Counted from the stretch's first letter, positions 52,387 through 62,041 are shown. The stretch: 64,000 nucleotides of DNA from Pseudomonas gingeri (GCF_013386165.1 NZ_JACAOS010000021.1:340833-404832); one strand, 5' to 3'. Numbers and translations are program-made. The notes: generated from the letters alone by a model not told the origin.

Positions 52387-55065
52387 ATGACCGAGACTGC
52401 CTGCGACCTCCTCAATCATCTGCTGATCGACAATCAGTCCTTCGTCTTTGTCGACTTGCACAAGATGCTCAACCCCGCGCAAGTCGCAAAGCTTCCTTAC
52501 TCGATTCGAATCCTTCTGGAAAACGTCGCCCGCTGCTCGCCTGAGGCGCTGCCATCAGTCCTTGCTCGTGCAACGGGTGATGGTCCCGATTGCGAAGTGC
52601 CTTTCCAGCCCAATCGACTGATGTTCCACGACACGACCTGTCTGCCGGCGTTGGCCGATTTTGCCGGGATGCGTGATGTGGTTGCCGAATTGGGTGGCGA
52701 TCCTCAAGCCATGAATCCGCTCATCCCGGCAGTGCTGACCATTGACCATTCGGTCATCGTCGAGCGCTACGCCGAAGCCAATGCTGTCGAGCAGAATCTG
52801 GAGATCGACTTTCGTCGCAACAGCGAACGTTATCGTTTTATCAAATGGGCTCAGAAGAGCCTCGACAACTTTGGTGTGATTCCGCCCGGCACCGGCATCA
52901 TCCATCAGATGAACATGGAAGCCCTGGCTCAGGTGGTCTGGGAAAGTAGTACACAGGATGGTCAGCGGTTGCTGCATCCAGACGACATGGTCGCCACCGA
53001 CAGCCACACCCCTATGATCAATGCCATCGGTGTGCTCGGTTGGGGGGTAGGCGGTCTCGAAGGTCAGGCGGCGATGGTCGGCGAGCCGGTGCCGATCAGC
53101 TTTCCCAAGGTCGTCGGCATTCGGGTGACCAACGTCATGCGCCCCGGTGTTACGGCAACCGACCTGTCGCTGCACGTTGCTGAAATACTGCGCAAGCGGT
53201 CGGTAGTGGGCAAGTTTGTCGAGTTCACCGGACCAGGCCTTTCGACCCTTAGCTGGGCGGCTCGTGGCACCGTTTCCAACATGGCACCGGAATACGGCGC
53301 GACGGTGGTGTTCTTTCCGTTCGACGATGAAACCCTGGCCTATCTGGAATTGAGCGGGCGACCCGCAGAACTGCGCCAAAAGGTCATCAGCTACATGAGC
53401 GCTCAGCCGTTGTGGCGCCGTAATGAGTCGCCCGAACCGGTATTCGACGAGCTGATCGACCTGGACCTCGCCAGCATTGAGCCCAGCGTTGCCGGACCCC
53501 ATCAGCCGCATCAGCGCCAGAAACTGTCAAACGCAGGCGCGTCTTTTCGCAATGAAGTACTGGGCGGTGAGGGGTTAATTGCTGGCCCCGCTAAGCAGGA
53601 CTTTTTCGAACCCTCGTTCAATGAGTCCATCACCCATGGCGCCGTCGTGATGTCGGCGATCACCAGTTGCACCAACACCGCTAATCCGTCGCAGATGATC
53701 CAGGCAGGTTTGTTGGCGCGAAATGCACGCAAGCTGGGTCTCAATCGTAAACCCTGGGTGAAGACATCGCTGTCGCCTGGCTCCCAAGTGGTGGCGGATT
53801 ATCTGGCGCAAGCACGGTTGCTTGAGGACTTTTCTGCATTGGGTTTCGACCTCGCGGGTTTCGGCTGCATGACCTGTATTGGTAACTCCGGCAAGCTCGA
53901 AGAGCATGTTGAGGTGTTCGCCGATCAGGGCTTGAAAGGTGTAGTGGTGTTGTCTGGAAACCGCAATTTCGAAGGCAGGGTCAACCCCAAAGTGCCTGCG
54001 GGTTATCTGGCGTCTCCGGCGCTGTGTGTGGCCTATGCCATCGCCGGCACCATCGACATCGATCTTGAAACAGCGCCGCTTGGCCACGACCAGACCGGAC
54101 GGCCCGTGTTTCTGGCCGACCTGATGCCAAGCGATGCCGATATCGCCAGCCAAGTACTTGAGGTGGTCAAGCCTGAGTTCTTCAAGCAACGGCTTGAGAC
54201 GGTGTGGGATGGCACAAGGCACTGGCAGGCGCTTTCTGCTGAGGGCAGTGTGCAATTCCCGTGGAGCCCTGAATCAACGTATCTGCGTCGACCACAATAT
54301 CTGGCTGATATTAAGGCTGATCCCAAAGACAGCCTCGCTATCAGCGGCGCGCGCGCCTTGATGGTGTTGGGGGACAACGTCACCACTGACCATATCTCCC
54401 CCGCAGGCGCGATTCCTGCCAACAGTTTGGCGGGGCAATGGTTATTGGAGCGAGGCGAGGATCCCCAAGACCTCAATCAGTACTCGACGCGCCGTAGCAA
54501 CCACGAAGTGATGCTGCGCGGTGCGTTCACCAACAAGTCGGTGAAGAACCTGCTGCTGGGTGACACCCAGCCGGGTCTTGGGGCTTGGGCCTGGAATACC
54601 GACCATACCAAGTGCCTGCCATTGTATGAAGCCGCCAAGAGTTACGCGCAGCACCAGACACCCATGGTGGTGTTCGCGGGAATCAACTATGGCGCCGGCT
54701 CCAGTCGTGACTGGGCTGCCAAAGCACAGGCGCTGCTCGGCGTAAAAGCTGTCGTTGCGCAAAGCATCGAGCGCATTCACCGCAGCAACCTGATCGGTAT
54801 GGGGGTTATCCCCCTGCAATTTCAGGCAGGTCAGAAGGTGACTGATCTGGCGCTCAACGGTGACGAGCGCTTCGATTTCCTCGGCCTCGATGATCTCACG
54901 GTCGGCGACAACCCCGTGACGCTGGTGATCCACCGCAGCAACGGCGAACAACAAACTGCGTCTCTGGGTGTGCGCGTCGACTCATTGCAAGAGATTCGTT
55001 ATTTAGCCAACGGCGGTGTCCTGCCTTTTGTGATCCGAAAGGTTGTGCAGCGCACCAAACACTGA
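52387..55065 (+). CDS. acnA: aconitate hydratase (AcnA type)
   Basis: 892-aa cytosolic enzyme interconverting citrate, cis-aconitate and isocitrate. The [4Fe-4S] ligands are in ITSCTNTANPSQM (Cys428) and GFGCMTCIGNSG (Cys494, Cys497). Substrate motifs include VATDSHTPMINAIGVLGWGVGG and AGINYGAGSSRDWAAK near the C-terminus. Full length for AcnA. It is probably a second aconitase of the genome, since it sits in a small catabolic cluster instead of with TCA genes. Followed by a lactonase 60 bp downstream. Confidence 0.92.
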   Translation: MTETACDLLNHLLIDNQSFVFVDLHKMLNPAQVAKLPYSIRILLENVARCSPEALPSVLARATGDGPDCEVPFQPNRLMFHDTTCLPALADFAGMRDVVAELGGDPQAMNPLIPAVLTIDHSVIVERYAEANAVEQNLEIDFRRNSERYRFIKWAQKSLDNFGVIPPGTGIIHQMNMEALAQVVWESSTQDGQRLLHPDDMVATDSHTPMINAIGVLGWGVGGLEGQAAMVGEPVPISFPKVVGIRVTNVMRPGVTATDLSLHVAEILRKRSVVGKFVEFTGPGLSTLSWAARGTVSNMAPEYGATVVFFPFDDETLAYLELSGRPAELRQKVISYMSAQPLWRRNESPEPVFDELIDLDLASIEPSVAGPHQPHQRQKLSNAGASFRNEVLGGEGLIAGPAKQDFFEPSFNESITHGAVVMSAITSCTNTANPSQMIQAGLLARNARKLGLNRKPWVKTSLSPGSQVVADYLAQARLLEDFSALGFDLAGFGCMTCIGNSGKLEEHVEVFADQGLKGVVVLSGNRNFEGRVNPKVPAGYLASPALCVAYAIAGTIDIDLETAPLGHDQTGRPVFLADLMPSDADIASQVLEVVKPEFFKQRLETVWDGTRHWQALSAEGSVQFPWSPESTYLRRPQYLADIKADPKDSLAISGARALMVLGDNVTTDHISPAGAIPANSLAGQWLLERGEDPQDLNQYSTRRSNHEVMLRGAFTNKSVKNLLLGDTQPGLGAWAWNTDHTKCLPLYEAAKSYAQHQTPMVVFAGINYGAGSSRDWAAKAQALLGVKAVVAQSIERIHRSNLIGMGVIPLQFQAGQKVTDLALNGDERFDFLGLDDLTVGDNPVTLVIHRSNGEQQTASLGVRVDSLQEIRYLANGGVLPFVIRKVVQRTKH

Positions 55066-55127
55066 TTTGACCGTTTGGCTCGGTCGCGGGCCAAGCATTT
55101 GCGAATAACAATAATAAGGACGCCGCT

Positions 55128-56390
55128 ATGCAAGGCGATGACAAAGACGCAGGCCCCCTCGACGCTGGAATTCAAGCTGATGGATTGCTGCCTGTCGGTG
55201 CGACACGTCGGACACTTCTCAAGCAGATCGGCGCTGTCGCTGGCGCCTCGATTCTGGGCGCACTATTGCCGTCAGGCATTGCTCTGGCTGCCGATCCTCT
55301 GAACAAAAAAACAGCTGTTACGCGGAGAACCACCCCTATGTACGCCTATGTCGGGTCTAGGACCACACGTGAGCGCAATGCCCGAGGCGACGGCATCACT
55401 GTTTACCAAGTCGATCAGGAAAAGGGCACGTTGACCCAGGTTCAAGTGGTCAAGGATCTGGTGAATCCATCTTTCCTGGCGCTCAACAAAGCCTGTGATC
55501 GGCTATATACCGTGCATGGGGACAAGACTGACGTCAGCGCTTTCAGCATCGACACGTCCACTGGCAAGCTGACCTTCATCAATCAGCAGAGCTGTGAAGG
55601 CAAAAATCCGGTACACCTTGCGCTTGATCCAAGCGAGCGATTCCTGGTGGTCTCCAATCACATCGGTGGGTCGCTGGCGGTGCTGAATGTCGCTGAAGAC
55701 GGCTCGCTGGGCAGTATGAATCAGTTGCTCAAGCTCGAAGGTCCGATAGGGCCACACCGCGTTGAACAGCCGTTTTCCAAGCCTCACTTCAACCCATTCG
55801 ATCATACCGGCAACTTTGTGTTGGTCCCCGATAAGGGCCTGGACAGGGTGTTCAGCTTCCGTTTCGACAATGGCAAGCTTTTCCCGGCTGATCAGCCATT
55901 TGTGACCACCCGTGAGGGAGCAGGCCCACGGCACCTGGCGCTGCATCCTCGTGCACCATTTGCGTACGTGGTCAACGAACTGGATTCGACCGTAACCACT
56001 TACCGCTTCAACGCGCAAAACGGATCACTGAGTCCTATACAGGTGTTGCCGTCGTTGCCCGCGACCTTTACTGGCAATAGCCGCGCCTCTGAAATTGAAG
56101 TGGACCGCAGCGGGCGTTTTCTCTATGCCTCCAATCGTGGCTATGACAGCGTCGCGGCATTTTCCATCGACCAAGGCACCGGGATGTTGGCGGCAGTCGA
56201 GTTCATGCCTACAGATGGCAAGACTCCACGCTTCTTCACCCTGACGCCGAACGAGAAATTCCTGTTCGCGCTCAATGAGGACAGCGACACGATCATCTCG
56301 ATGGCAGTTGATCCGAAAAAAGGCAGTTTGAGAAAAACCGGTTTTTCGGTTTCCACAGGCAGCCCGGTTTGCATGATTTTTTCGGCCTGA
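55128..56390 (+). CDS. exported lactonase (YbhE/muconate-cyclase-like seven-bladed propeller)
   Basis: 420-aa protein with a Tat-type signal (ATRRTLLKQIGAVAGASILGAL, in part; twin-Arg then hydrophobic stretch and ALAADP). The mature part has the seven repeated strands of the 6-phosphogluconolactonase/3-carboxymuconate cyclase propeller: GITVYQVDQEKGTLTQVQ, NPVHLALDPSERFLVVSNHIGGSLAVL, GPRHLALHPRAPFAYVVNEL, IEVDRSGRFLYASNRG (in part each). Expected to open or form a lactone of a sugar or dicarboxylic acid in the periplasm. Part of the aconitase cluster. Confidence 0.85.
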   Translation: MQGDDKDAGPLDAGIQADGLLPVGATRRTLLKQIGAVAGASILGALLPSGIALAADPLNKKTAVTRRTTPMYAYVGSRTTRERNARGDGITVYQVDQEKGTLTQVQVVKDLVNPSFLALNKACDRLYTVHGDKTDVSAFSIDTSTGKLTFINQQSCEGKNPVHLALDPSERFLVVSNHIGGSLAVLNVAEDGSLGSMNQLLKLEGPIGPHRVEQPFSKPHFNPFDHTGNFVLVPDKGLDRVFSFRFDNGKLFPADQPFVTTREGAGPRHLALHPRAPFAYVVNELDSTVTTYRFNAQNGSLSPIQVLPSLPATFTGNSRASEIEVDRSGRFLYASNRGYDSVAAFSIDQGTGMLAAVEFMPTDGKTPRFFTLTPNEKFLFALNEDSDTIISMAVDPKKGSLRKTGFSVSTGSPVCMIFSA

Positions 56391-56448
56391 ACTAACGCCG
56401 ATTTACGTACACGAGGGCCAGCCATGTCTGGCCTGAAGTGAGGTTCAC

Positions 56449-57774
56449 ATGAACAAAAATAATACGCTCGATGAAACCGCGATTGTCCGTAAAGTCACGC
56501 TACGCATCATCCCGTTCGTTTTCCTGTTGTACATCGTGTCCTATCTGGACCGCGCCAATATCGGCTACGCCGCCTTGCAGATGAACAAAGAACTGGCGCT
56601 GTCCAGCGAAGCATTCGGGTTTATCTCCGGCATCTTTTTCATTGGCTATTTTCTGTTTGAAGTGCCGAGCAACGTCATGCTCAACAAGTTTGGCGCAAGG
56701 GTATGGATTGCGCGGATCCTGGTGACCTGGGGTGTCATCGCGGCGTTGACCGCCTTCGCTCAAACCGCCAATCAGTTGTACGTGCTGCGGTTCTTTTTAG
56801 GTGTGGCCGAAGCCGGGTTCTTTCCAGGCATCATCGTCTACCTGACCTTTTGGTTTCGCTCCAAGGAGTTGGCGACGACGGTGGCACTCTTCACGGCCGC
56901 CATTCCAGCGAGCTACATCATCGGTGCGCCGATGAGCACCTGGATCATGGACAACATCAGCTGGCTCAACTGGAGTGGCTGGCGCTGGATGCTGTTTCTG
57001 GAAGGCATTCCTGCGGTATTCCTGGGCGTTGCCTGCTTCTTCTTCCTGACGGATAAACCTGAGCAGGCCAAATGGCTCAAACCTGAGGAAAAAGACTGGT
57101 TGATGGCCGAGCTTGAGCGCGACCGCCTGAGCCGCAAAAACGTCAAGAACTTGAGTGTGGTCAAGACCATGACCAACCCCAAGGTCCTGTATCTGGCATT
57201 TATCTACTTCGTTTATCAGTGCGGCAGTCTGGGCATCGGTTACTGGATGCCACAGATCATCAAAAGCTTCTCCGAATCCCTGACCCATACGCAGATCGGT
57301 TTGATTGCCATGCTGCCGTACATCATTGCTACCGCCGCCATGATTCTCTGGTCGCGTAGCTCTGATCGACGCAATGAACGCAAGCTGCACTCAGCGATTC
57401 CATTGCTGGTGGCGGCCCTGGGTCTGCTCGGTGCCGGTACATTGCAGAACCCTTACTTGGCAATGACGATGATTTGCCTGGCATTGTCCGGCCTGTACAG
57501 CTTCAAATCACCGTTCTGGGCGTTGCCAACATTGTTCCTGAGCCGCTCTACGGCCGCTGTTTCGATTGCTGTGATCAACTCAATCGGCAATCTCGGCGGC
57601 TTTGTCGGTCCCTCGCTGATCGGTATGGTCAAGGGCAACAGTCAAAGCGCCGCCAATGGATTGCTGTTCCTCAGTGCTCTGCTATTGGCAGGATTCTTGA
57701 TGGCTGTCCTTATGCGTGTCACCAATAAGGAAACACCTGAACAGCTTTCGGGTGTCGGCCGTGAAGCGCACTGA
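56449..57774 (+). CDS. MFS transporter, anion:cation symporter (ACS/TtuB-like) family
   Basis: 441-aa transporter with 12 TM segments. Family signatures: FLLYIVSYLDRANIGYAALQM, FEVPSNVMLNKFGARVWIARI, WRWMLFLEGIPAVFLGV (each in part). ACS members take up organic acids such as tartrate, hexuronates, phthalate or 4-hydroxyphenylacetate; the nearest guess is a sugar acid or tricarboxylate. About 60 bp after the lactonase. Confidence 0.9.
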   Translation: MNKNNTLDETAIVRKVTLRIIPFVFLLYIVSYLDRANIGYAALQMNKELALSSEAFGFISGIFFIGYFLFEVPSNVMLNKFGARVWIARILVTWGVIAALTAFAQTANQLYVLRFFLGVAEAGFFPGIIVYLTFWFRSKELATTVALFTAAIPASYIIGAPMSTWIMDNISWLNWSGWRWMLFLEGIPAVFLGVACFFFLTDKPEQAKWLKPEEKDWLMAELERDRLSRKNVKNLSVVKTMTNPKVLYLAFIYFVYQCGSLGIGYWMPQIIKSFSESLTHTQIGLIAMLPYIIATAAMILWSRSSDRRNERKLHSAIPLLVAALGLLGAGTLQNPYLAMTMICLALSGLYSFKSPFWALPTLFLSRSTAAVSIAVINSIGNLGGFVGPSLIGMVKGNSQSAANGLLFLSALLLAGFLMAVLMRVTNKETPEQLSGVGREAH

Positions 57775-57829
57775 AGATCTTCAGTAAGCTAACGCTCAAT
57801 CAGCTTTTGTTTACCACCTGGAGTCGTCA

Positions 57830-58555
57830 ATGAGTTCCATCTACAGCGCTGTCCTCAATGAGCTTGCCCCACAAGGCGTGCTGCGTGCCGCGATCAACTT
57901 CGGCAATCCGGTACTGGCGCAGAAGGGCGCTGACGGCTCCCCCCAAGGCGTGTCTGTGGCCTTGGCAAAGGCCTTGGCCGAAGAGCTGGGCGTGCGGCTG
58001 GAGATGGTGACTTTCGAGGCCGCCGGTAAGGTATTTGCCGCATTGGAACAGGGAGTCTGGAGTCTGGCGTTCCTGGCAATCGAGCCTGTACGTGAGGAGC
58101 AAATTGCCTTCAGCGCTCCCTATGTGATCATTGAGGGGACCTACTTGGTGGCGTCTGACTCGCCGTACGTCAACGTCGAAGACCTCGATCAGGAGGGGCT
58201 GCGCCTGGCCGTTGGCAAAGGCGCAGCTTATGACCTGTTTCTGACACGAACACTGAAGCATGCACAACTTGAGAGGGCAGAAACCTCAGCGGGCGCCGTG
58301 GACCTCTACGTCGCCCAAGGACTGGATGCGGCAGCTGGAGTGCGCCAACCATTGGATAAAGTGGCGGCTGCGGATGCTCGTTTTAGAGTGTTGGAGGGCG
58401 ATTTTACTTCGATCCGCCAAGCGATGGCCGTTCCCCGACATTGTTCGGCTGCTGCCGCTTATGTAAGCGATTTCATTGGCCGCAAAAAAGCCGAAGGATT
58501 TGTCCATAAGGCGCTCGCGCAAAGTGGGCAGGCGGACGTAACTGTGGCGGCGTGA
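57830..58555 (+). CDS. solute-binding-fold protein without signal peptide
   Basis: 241-aa protein with the two-lobe fold of family 3 solute-binding proteins (GVLRAAINFGNPVLAQ, GVSVALAKALAEELGVRLEMVTFEAAGKVFAAL, SLAFLAIEPVREEQIAFSAPYVIIEGTYLV, LRLAVGKGAAYDLFLTRTL; in part each). It starts at once with the fold (MSSIYSAVLNEL) and has no signal peptide or lipobox, so it is probably cytoplasmic, which suggests an enzyme or sensor instead of a transport subunit. No ABC permease is nearby. Some isomerases, such as aconitate isomerase, are reported to share this fold; this is an inference here. Confidence 0.8.
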   Translation: MSSIYSAVLNELAPQGVLRAAINFGNPVLAQKGADGSPQGVSVALAKALAEELGVRLEMVTFEAAGKVFAALEQGVWSLAFLAIEPVREEQIAFSAPYVIIEGTYLVASDSPYVNVEDLDQEGLRLAVGKGAAYDLFLTRTLKHAQLERAETSAGAVDLYVAQGLDAAAGVRQPLDKVAAADARFRVLEGDFTSIRQAMAVPRHCSAAAAYVSDFIGRKKAEGFVHKALAQSGQADVTVAA

Positions 58556-58643
58556 TAATCGATTTTTCAGCATCCAGTACGATTGCCGTGCGGGGTGAAA
58601 GATCGAACATTCACACAGAGCTGAGTGGCTGCAACGGGTCCAG

Positions 58644-58796
58644 GCTGTGTGAAAACGTTTTCGGTCGCAGAACATGGCCAAAACGAGGCCGAAAACCGTG
58701 ATTCTACGTAAAATCCGACTCGGCTTATCAGCCGAGCATTTCCAGATTTTGGTTAGAAACGCGCGCTTCAGTTACTGATCAGGGTTTTCACACAGC
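58644..58796. mobile_element. MITE-like element with 13-bp terminal inverted repeats
   Basis: Perfect inverted ends GCTGTGTGAAAAC (58644-58656) and GTTTTCACACAGC (58784-58796) bound a 153-bp noncoding unit. The interior has an extra stem (CTCGGCTTATCAGCCGAG). The terminal sequence is like those of IS1182/IS5-group elements. No transposase inside, so it would be moved in trans. Confidence 0.7.
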
Positions 58797-58987
58797 TTGG
58801 ACCGATTGCTGTCTGTTGCTAAGGGCGCAGTCGGCCATGCGCCGGGAGATGATAAGCCAGAGTATCACCACGCGGCGGGGCCTGCTCTGGAGGGTTTCCA
58901 GCAACCGAGCCTGAGGCCGTCCGGTGCCGATATCACTGGCGGCGCTCGTTTGGGTGGGGGCCAAGATGTTGATAGGCTGCCGGGTAC
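58797..58987. other. intergenic, nothing recognised
   Basis: About 190 bp between the MITE-like element and the 58,988 gene with no gene or repeat seen. Confidence 0.4.
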
Positions 58988-59242
58988 TCACCCATGGCTC
59001 GACGCTGATTTTAGAAGCTGAGTAAATGCATAAATAGCCAGGTTGATGTCATCCTGAGTGTCACCGTCCCATACCTCTACCGAGGTCAGTTCAACTTTTA
59101 GATGAGCGATCCGCTCCTGGATCTCTGCAATCTCTGCCTGACCGCATTGCTGTGCGATCAGTGCCCAGTTGGCAGCCGAGATACGTTCATGAATGGGTTG
59201 GCTGGCTCGAGCTTCAGCGATCAGTGTTTTCAATTTACTCAT
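58988..59242 (-). CDS. small hypothetical protein
   Basis: 84-aa, mostly helical (SKLKTLIAEARASQPIHERISAANWALIAQQ, in part), with a C-terminal EVWDGDTQDDINLAIYAFTQLL. No family recognised. ATG 59242 (or 59251) lacks a clear ribosome site. Codon use is normal. Confidence 0.5.
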   Translation of the reverse strand: MSKLKTLIAEARASQPIHERISAANWALIAQQCGQAEIAEIQERIAHLKVELTSVEVWDGDTQDDINLAIYAFTQLLKSASSHG

Positions 59243-59337
59243 GGCGGGCATTCAGGCTGTAGAAGTCCTTTTATTCGGTAGCGGTCCATGACAGCCGCCG
59301 TGCATGCGTTTTCACGCCACCTAGGTCCAAAGCTGGC

Positions 59338-59805
59338 TCAGTCCACCGACGTTGGATGCGGATAATCACTACTGCTACCCAGAAGAATCCAGCGCTTGCC
59401 CAGCGCATGAACGTCGTAGGCGAACGCCCAGAACACCGGATAGGCTGGGTGACCCTTTGCAAACCAGAAAGCACTTACCGCGTCAGCCTTGTCGACTTGT
59501 GCACTCTGCAAAAGCTTTTCAGCTAGGGCTGTGATCTCTGTCCGTTTACCTGCCAAGTCCTCAGGACCTGAGCCTGCATCACCGGGGTAAAACAGCGACT
59601 CAAGGACGTGCTCGCGCACCTCGCTGACGCCTACGGGTCTTGAGCCACCCACCATACTGGACAGGGACACCGAGGACCTCAATGCCTCCTCCAGCGATAG
59701 AGCGGCGTCGAGAGGACCATACACATTGAGCCAAACGCTGTAGTTGTAACCGTATAGAAGGTGTTCGAGCCTGAGAACGTCATCAGGTTTGGGATCAACA
59801 GTCAC
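59338..59805 (-). CDS. hypothetical protein
   Basis: 155-aa protein starting with GTG 59805; GGAGG lies 10 bases upstream. Helical N-terminal half (DVLRLEHLLYGYNYSVWLNVYGP) and a Trp/Phe-rich C-terminal part (SAFWFAKGHPAYPVFWAFAYDVHALGKRW, in part). No signal or TM. Family not recognised. Confidence 0.6.
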   Translation of the reverse strand: MTVDPKPDDVLRLEHLLYGYNYSVWLNVYGPLDAALSLEEALRSSVSLSSMVGGSRPVGVSEVREHVLESLFYPGDAGSGPEDLAGKRTEITALAEKLLQSAQVDKADAVSAFWFAKGHPAYPVFWAFAYDVHALGKRWILLGSSSDYPHPTSVD

Positions 59806-59870
59806 CTGCGAGGTGCCTCCATGGCCAATTGAGTTTGAACAATAGGCCGTGAGTCTATTGTCGAGAGCAG

Positions 59871-60326
59871 CTAGCCTCCAAGCTGTTTTTCCATAACAAC
59901 CGTGCGTTCAGACCCATGAAACTCATCACGGATTTTCTGATAACCCAACGTTGCGTAGAAGCTCTGCGCTGTAATTGATGACGGCACCCGCAAAGCACCA
60001 ATACCTGAGCTGGCTGCCGTAGCCTGAATGACCTCCATCAACTGCCTACCAATACCACGACCTTGGTACGCTGGATCAACGAAAACGCTTCTGACTACAT
60101 CACCCTCAAGGCTTGCAGTACCGGCAATATCTTCGCTTAGCCAAGCGACGAACACCTTGCGCTTACCGAGCAGTGCGCTGACTTTTTCTGGAGTAAAGCT
60201 CTTCTCAACCTGAGTGATCACGTCAGGTGAGTAATCGTGTGAGTTCGACTTTTGCAAAGCAGCGATCACCACACGGCTGATCGCTGCTGCATCCTCGCTT
60301 GTTGCTGGGCGAACCTGACATTCCAT
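59871..60326 (-). CDS. GNAT family N-acetyltransferase
   Basis: 151-aa acetyl-CoA-dependent acetyltransferase. The acetyl-CoA binding motif VFVDPAYQGRGIGRQLMEVIQ is intact (R-x-x-G-x-G/A), preceded by AGTASLEGDVVRS and followed by LRVPSSITAQSFYATLGYQKI. N-terminal ECQVRPATSEDAAAISRVV is standard. Substrate unknown. Transcribed alone. Confidence 0.9.
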   Translation of the reverse strand: MECQVRPATSEDAAAISRVVIAALQKSNSHDYSPDVITQVEKSFTPEKVSALLGKRKVFVAWLSEDIAGTASLEGDVVRSVFVDPAYQGRGIGRQLMEVIQATAASSGIGALRVPSSITAQSFYATLGYQKIRDEFHGSERTVVMEKQLGG

Positions 60327-60592
60327 GTTGGGAACCTTTATCCTTGACTGTCACAGCCTAGTCCAGCTTGGTGTTCACTTGGGATTGACCGCGTGACCCG
60401 TGCTCCTGGCCCAAGCCGTGGCGCCGCTAGTCTGTGCGGTGGTCCTGGTGCAGGTCGTCCCTACCTAGCCTCTGGTGATACTGGGTAACTTCTCGTCCTA
60501 GGCGCTTTTTTGGGGAGGGCTCTAGTCGCACAGTGTATGCAGCGAAACTCATTCGCTCGCCTCAGAACCAACGTGGAGCAGGTGACCACTCG

Positions 60593-61375
60593 ATGGATAT
60601 CCGATTTTGCGGCAACCGTATGCCTGGAAACCCGGCCGAAGGAACATGCGATGAGTACAGCTTGAGCGAGGTCTCCAGCATGGGTGATTTAGTCGAGGCG
60701 TATCGAACGATCGCCGCCAACCACCCTGGTTTCAGGCCGCTCCTCTCGCTTGATGACTTGTCCCAGGCACGCTACACCTCGGGGCATGCACGCAATAGTT
60801 TGGGGCTGGACGATGCCACGGCGCTCGACATCGCTGGATTACCTCCAGAATGCTTCGAACACGGTGAGTACATTGGTTATCCAACGACGAAGGCCGAGTT
60901 CGCCCTCTGCTTTCGCAATTTCACGGAAATGGTTGCAACGGCTACGTTCGAAGAGGCCTGCGCTCATGGCCTGACCCTTGATGAACATGGGCTGCAAGAG
61001 TGGGTGAGTTATCAGGAAAACCCTGTTTCACTGCTCGATCAGCCGCTCTCGGCCCTCCTGGTACCGGTCGAGCATTCCTATCAGGCGCTCGCCGCGTTTC
61101 CCAATGGATATTTCACGAGTGATCTGGGCCCCGCGCAAAACTTTGCCGTTGCACGCCATTTTCTCCTCGCGCATGGTTATGAATTGATGGGTGTGGGCGC
61201 GTCTTATCTTGGCTTTCTGCGTACAGCGCCTCCAGATCTAGTTACAGTTAATGCGGTGGCAGCAGATTTCTGCGCGCTCTACAACACCTGTCATGAGAAC
61301 CGGCAATCAGTGGCTTTAGCCGTCATCCAGGCCATCGTCGGTCGCACATACCTTTGGCTGCGCTACGTGGAATAA
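60593..61375 (+). CDS. hypothetical protein
   Basis: 260-aa protein; ATG 60593 has GGAG and AGGTGA upstream. Sequence is mixed alpha/beta (PPECFEHGEYIGYPTTKAEFALCFRNFTEMV; GYELMGVGASYLGFLRTAPPDLVTVNAV; in part). No signal or TM, no catalytic pattern I recognise. It is followed by a short disrupted frame and another small gene on the same strand, a layout seen in effector/immunity loci, but no toxin domain was identified. Confidence 0.65.
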   Translation: MDIRFCGNRMPGNPAEGTCDEYSLSEVSSMGDLVEAYRTIAANHPGFRPLLSLDDLSQARYTSGHARNSLGLDDATALDIAGLPPECFEHGEYIGYPTTKAEFALCFRNFTEMVATATFEEACAHGLTLDEHGLQEWVSYQENPVSLLDQPLSALLVPVEHSYQALAAFPNGYFTSDLGPAQNFAVARHFLLAHGYELMGVGASYLGFLRTAPPDLVTVNAVAADFCALYNTCHENRQSVALAVIQAIVGRTYLWLRYVE

Positions 61376-61407
61376 AGCTCAGCGGTTTGCCCGGTGATTC
61401 GAGGCTC

Positions 61408-61677
61408 ATGCAAAAATGCCTTGCGGACATGAAAGCTGAATACCCGGAACGCGCATCAGACGTGGCGTTTGACTGGGCAATTTTTCGAACTACAGCCTGG
61501 GGTCTATAGGGCCGTCAGTCCCACTCGGTTGTACAGTACGGTAATGGGGTAGTGGTCGATCGACTGTACTCCCCAGACGACGTGCGTCTGTTCACGAAAA
61601 TGACGGTTGATGGCACTGATCTCAGTGTGCGATTGGTTATGGAGGAGGGTGAACGTGATCAGGGAGCCACAGAATAA
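61408..61677 (+). pseudogene. degenerate reading frame with in-frame amber stop
   Basis: A frame of 90 codons interrupted only by TAG at 61507-61509. Before it: MQKCLADMKAEYPERASDVAF, FRTTAWGL. After it: RQSHSVVQYGNGVVVDRLYS, DDVRLFTKMTVDGTDLSVR, GERDQGATE then TAA. Both halves look coding by composition, so a gene with a Gln or Trp codon changed to amber is likely. Its end overlaps the next gene's GTG. Confidence 0.45.
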
Positions 61678-62041
61678 CGATCTTCATGTGTTTCTGGCTG
61701 AGGCCGAGCAGAATGGGCTGGTACTGGCTGATGTAGAGGCGGCTTGCCTGACGCTGGGCGTCGGTTCGTCGGTACTGTTGAGCAGGCTCTCGGTTGAGGT
61801 CGCGGAAGGGTTTTTGTCGGGTACCTTGGCTTTTGAGACCTGCAGCAGCATCATGAACGGAATCGCCAACGCGATCTTTGATTTGGGCATGACAGGCGAG
61901 TTTCCGCAGCCCGCGCTTTCGCTTTATCAGGCGTTCGATCAAGGTGAGTGGGGACGAATTGACGACCCTGAAACCAGTCGACCCAGTGAGCAGTACACAC
62001 GACCCAGGGTCGTGGAGATACTGCGCGGTCTTCAAGGTTAG
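61655..62041 (+). CDS. hypothetical protein
   Basis: 128-aa protein starting with GTG 61655; GGAGG is 6 bases upstream. Acidic, helical (LHVFLAEAEQNGLVLADVEAACLTLGVGSS, in part). A GTG at 61649 is a near alternative. Family not recognised; could be an immunity-type partner of the genes upstream. No signal or TM. Confidence 0.6.
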   Translation: MIREPQNNDLHVFLAEAEQNGLVLADVEAACLTLGVGSSVLLSRLSVEVAEGFLSGTLAFETCSSIMNGIANAIFDLGMTGEFPQPALSLYQAFDQGEWGRIDDPETSRPSEQYTRPRVVEILRGLQG

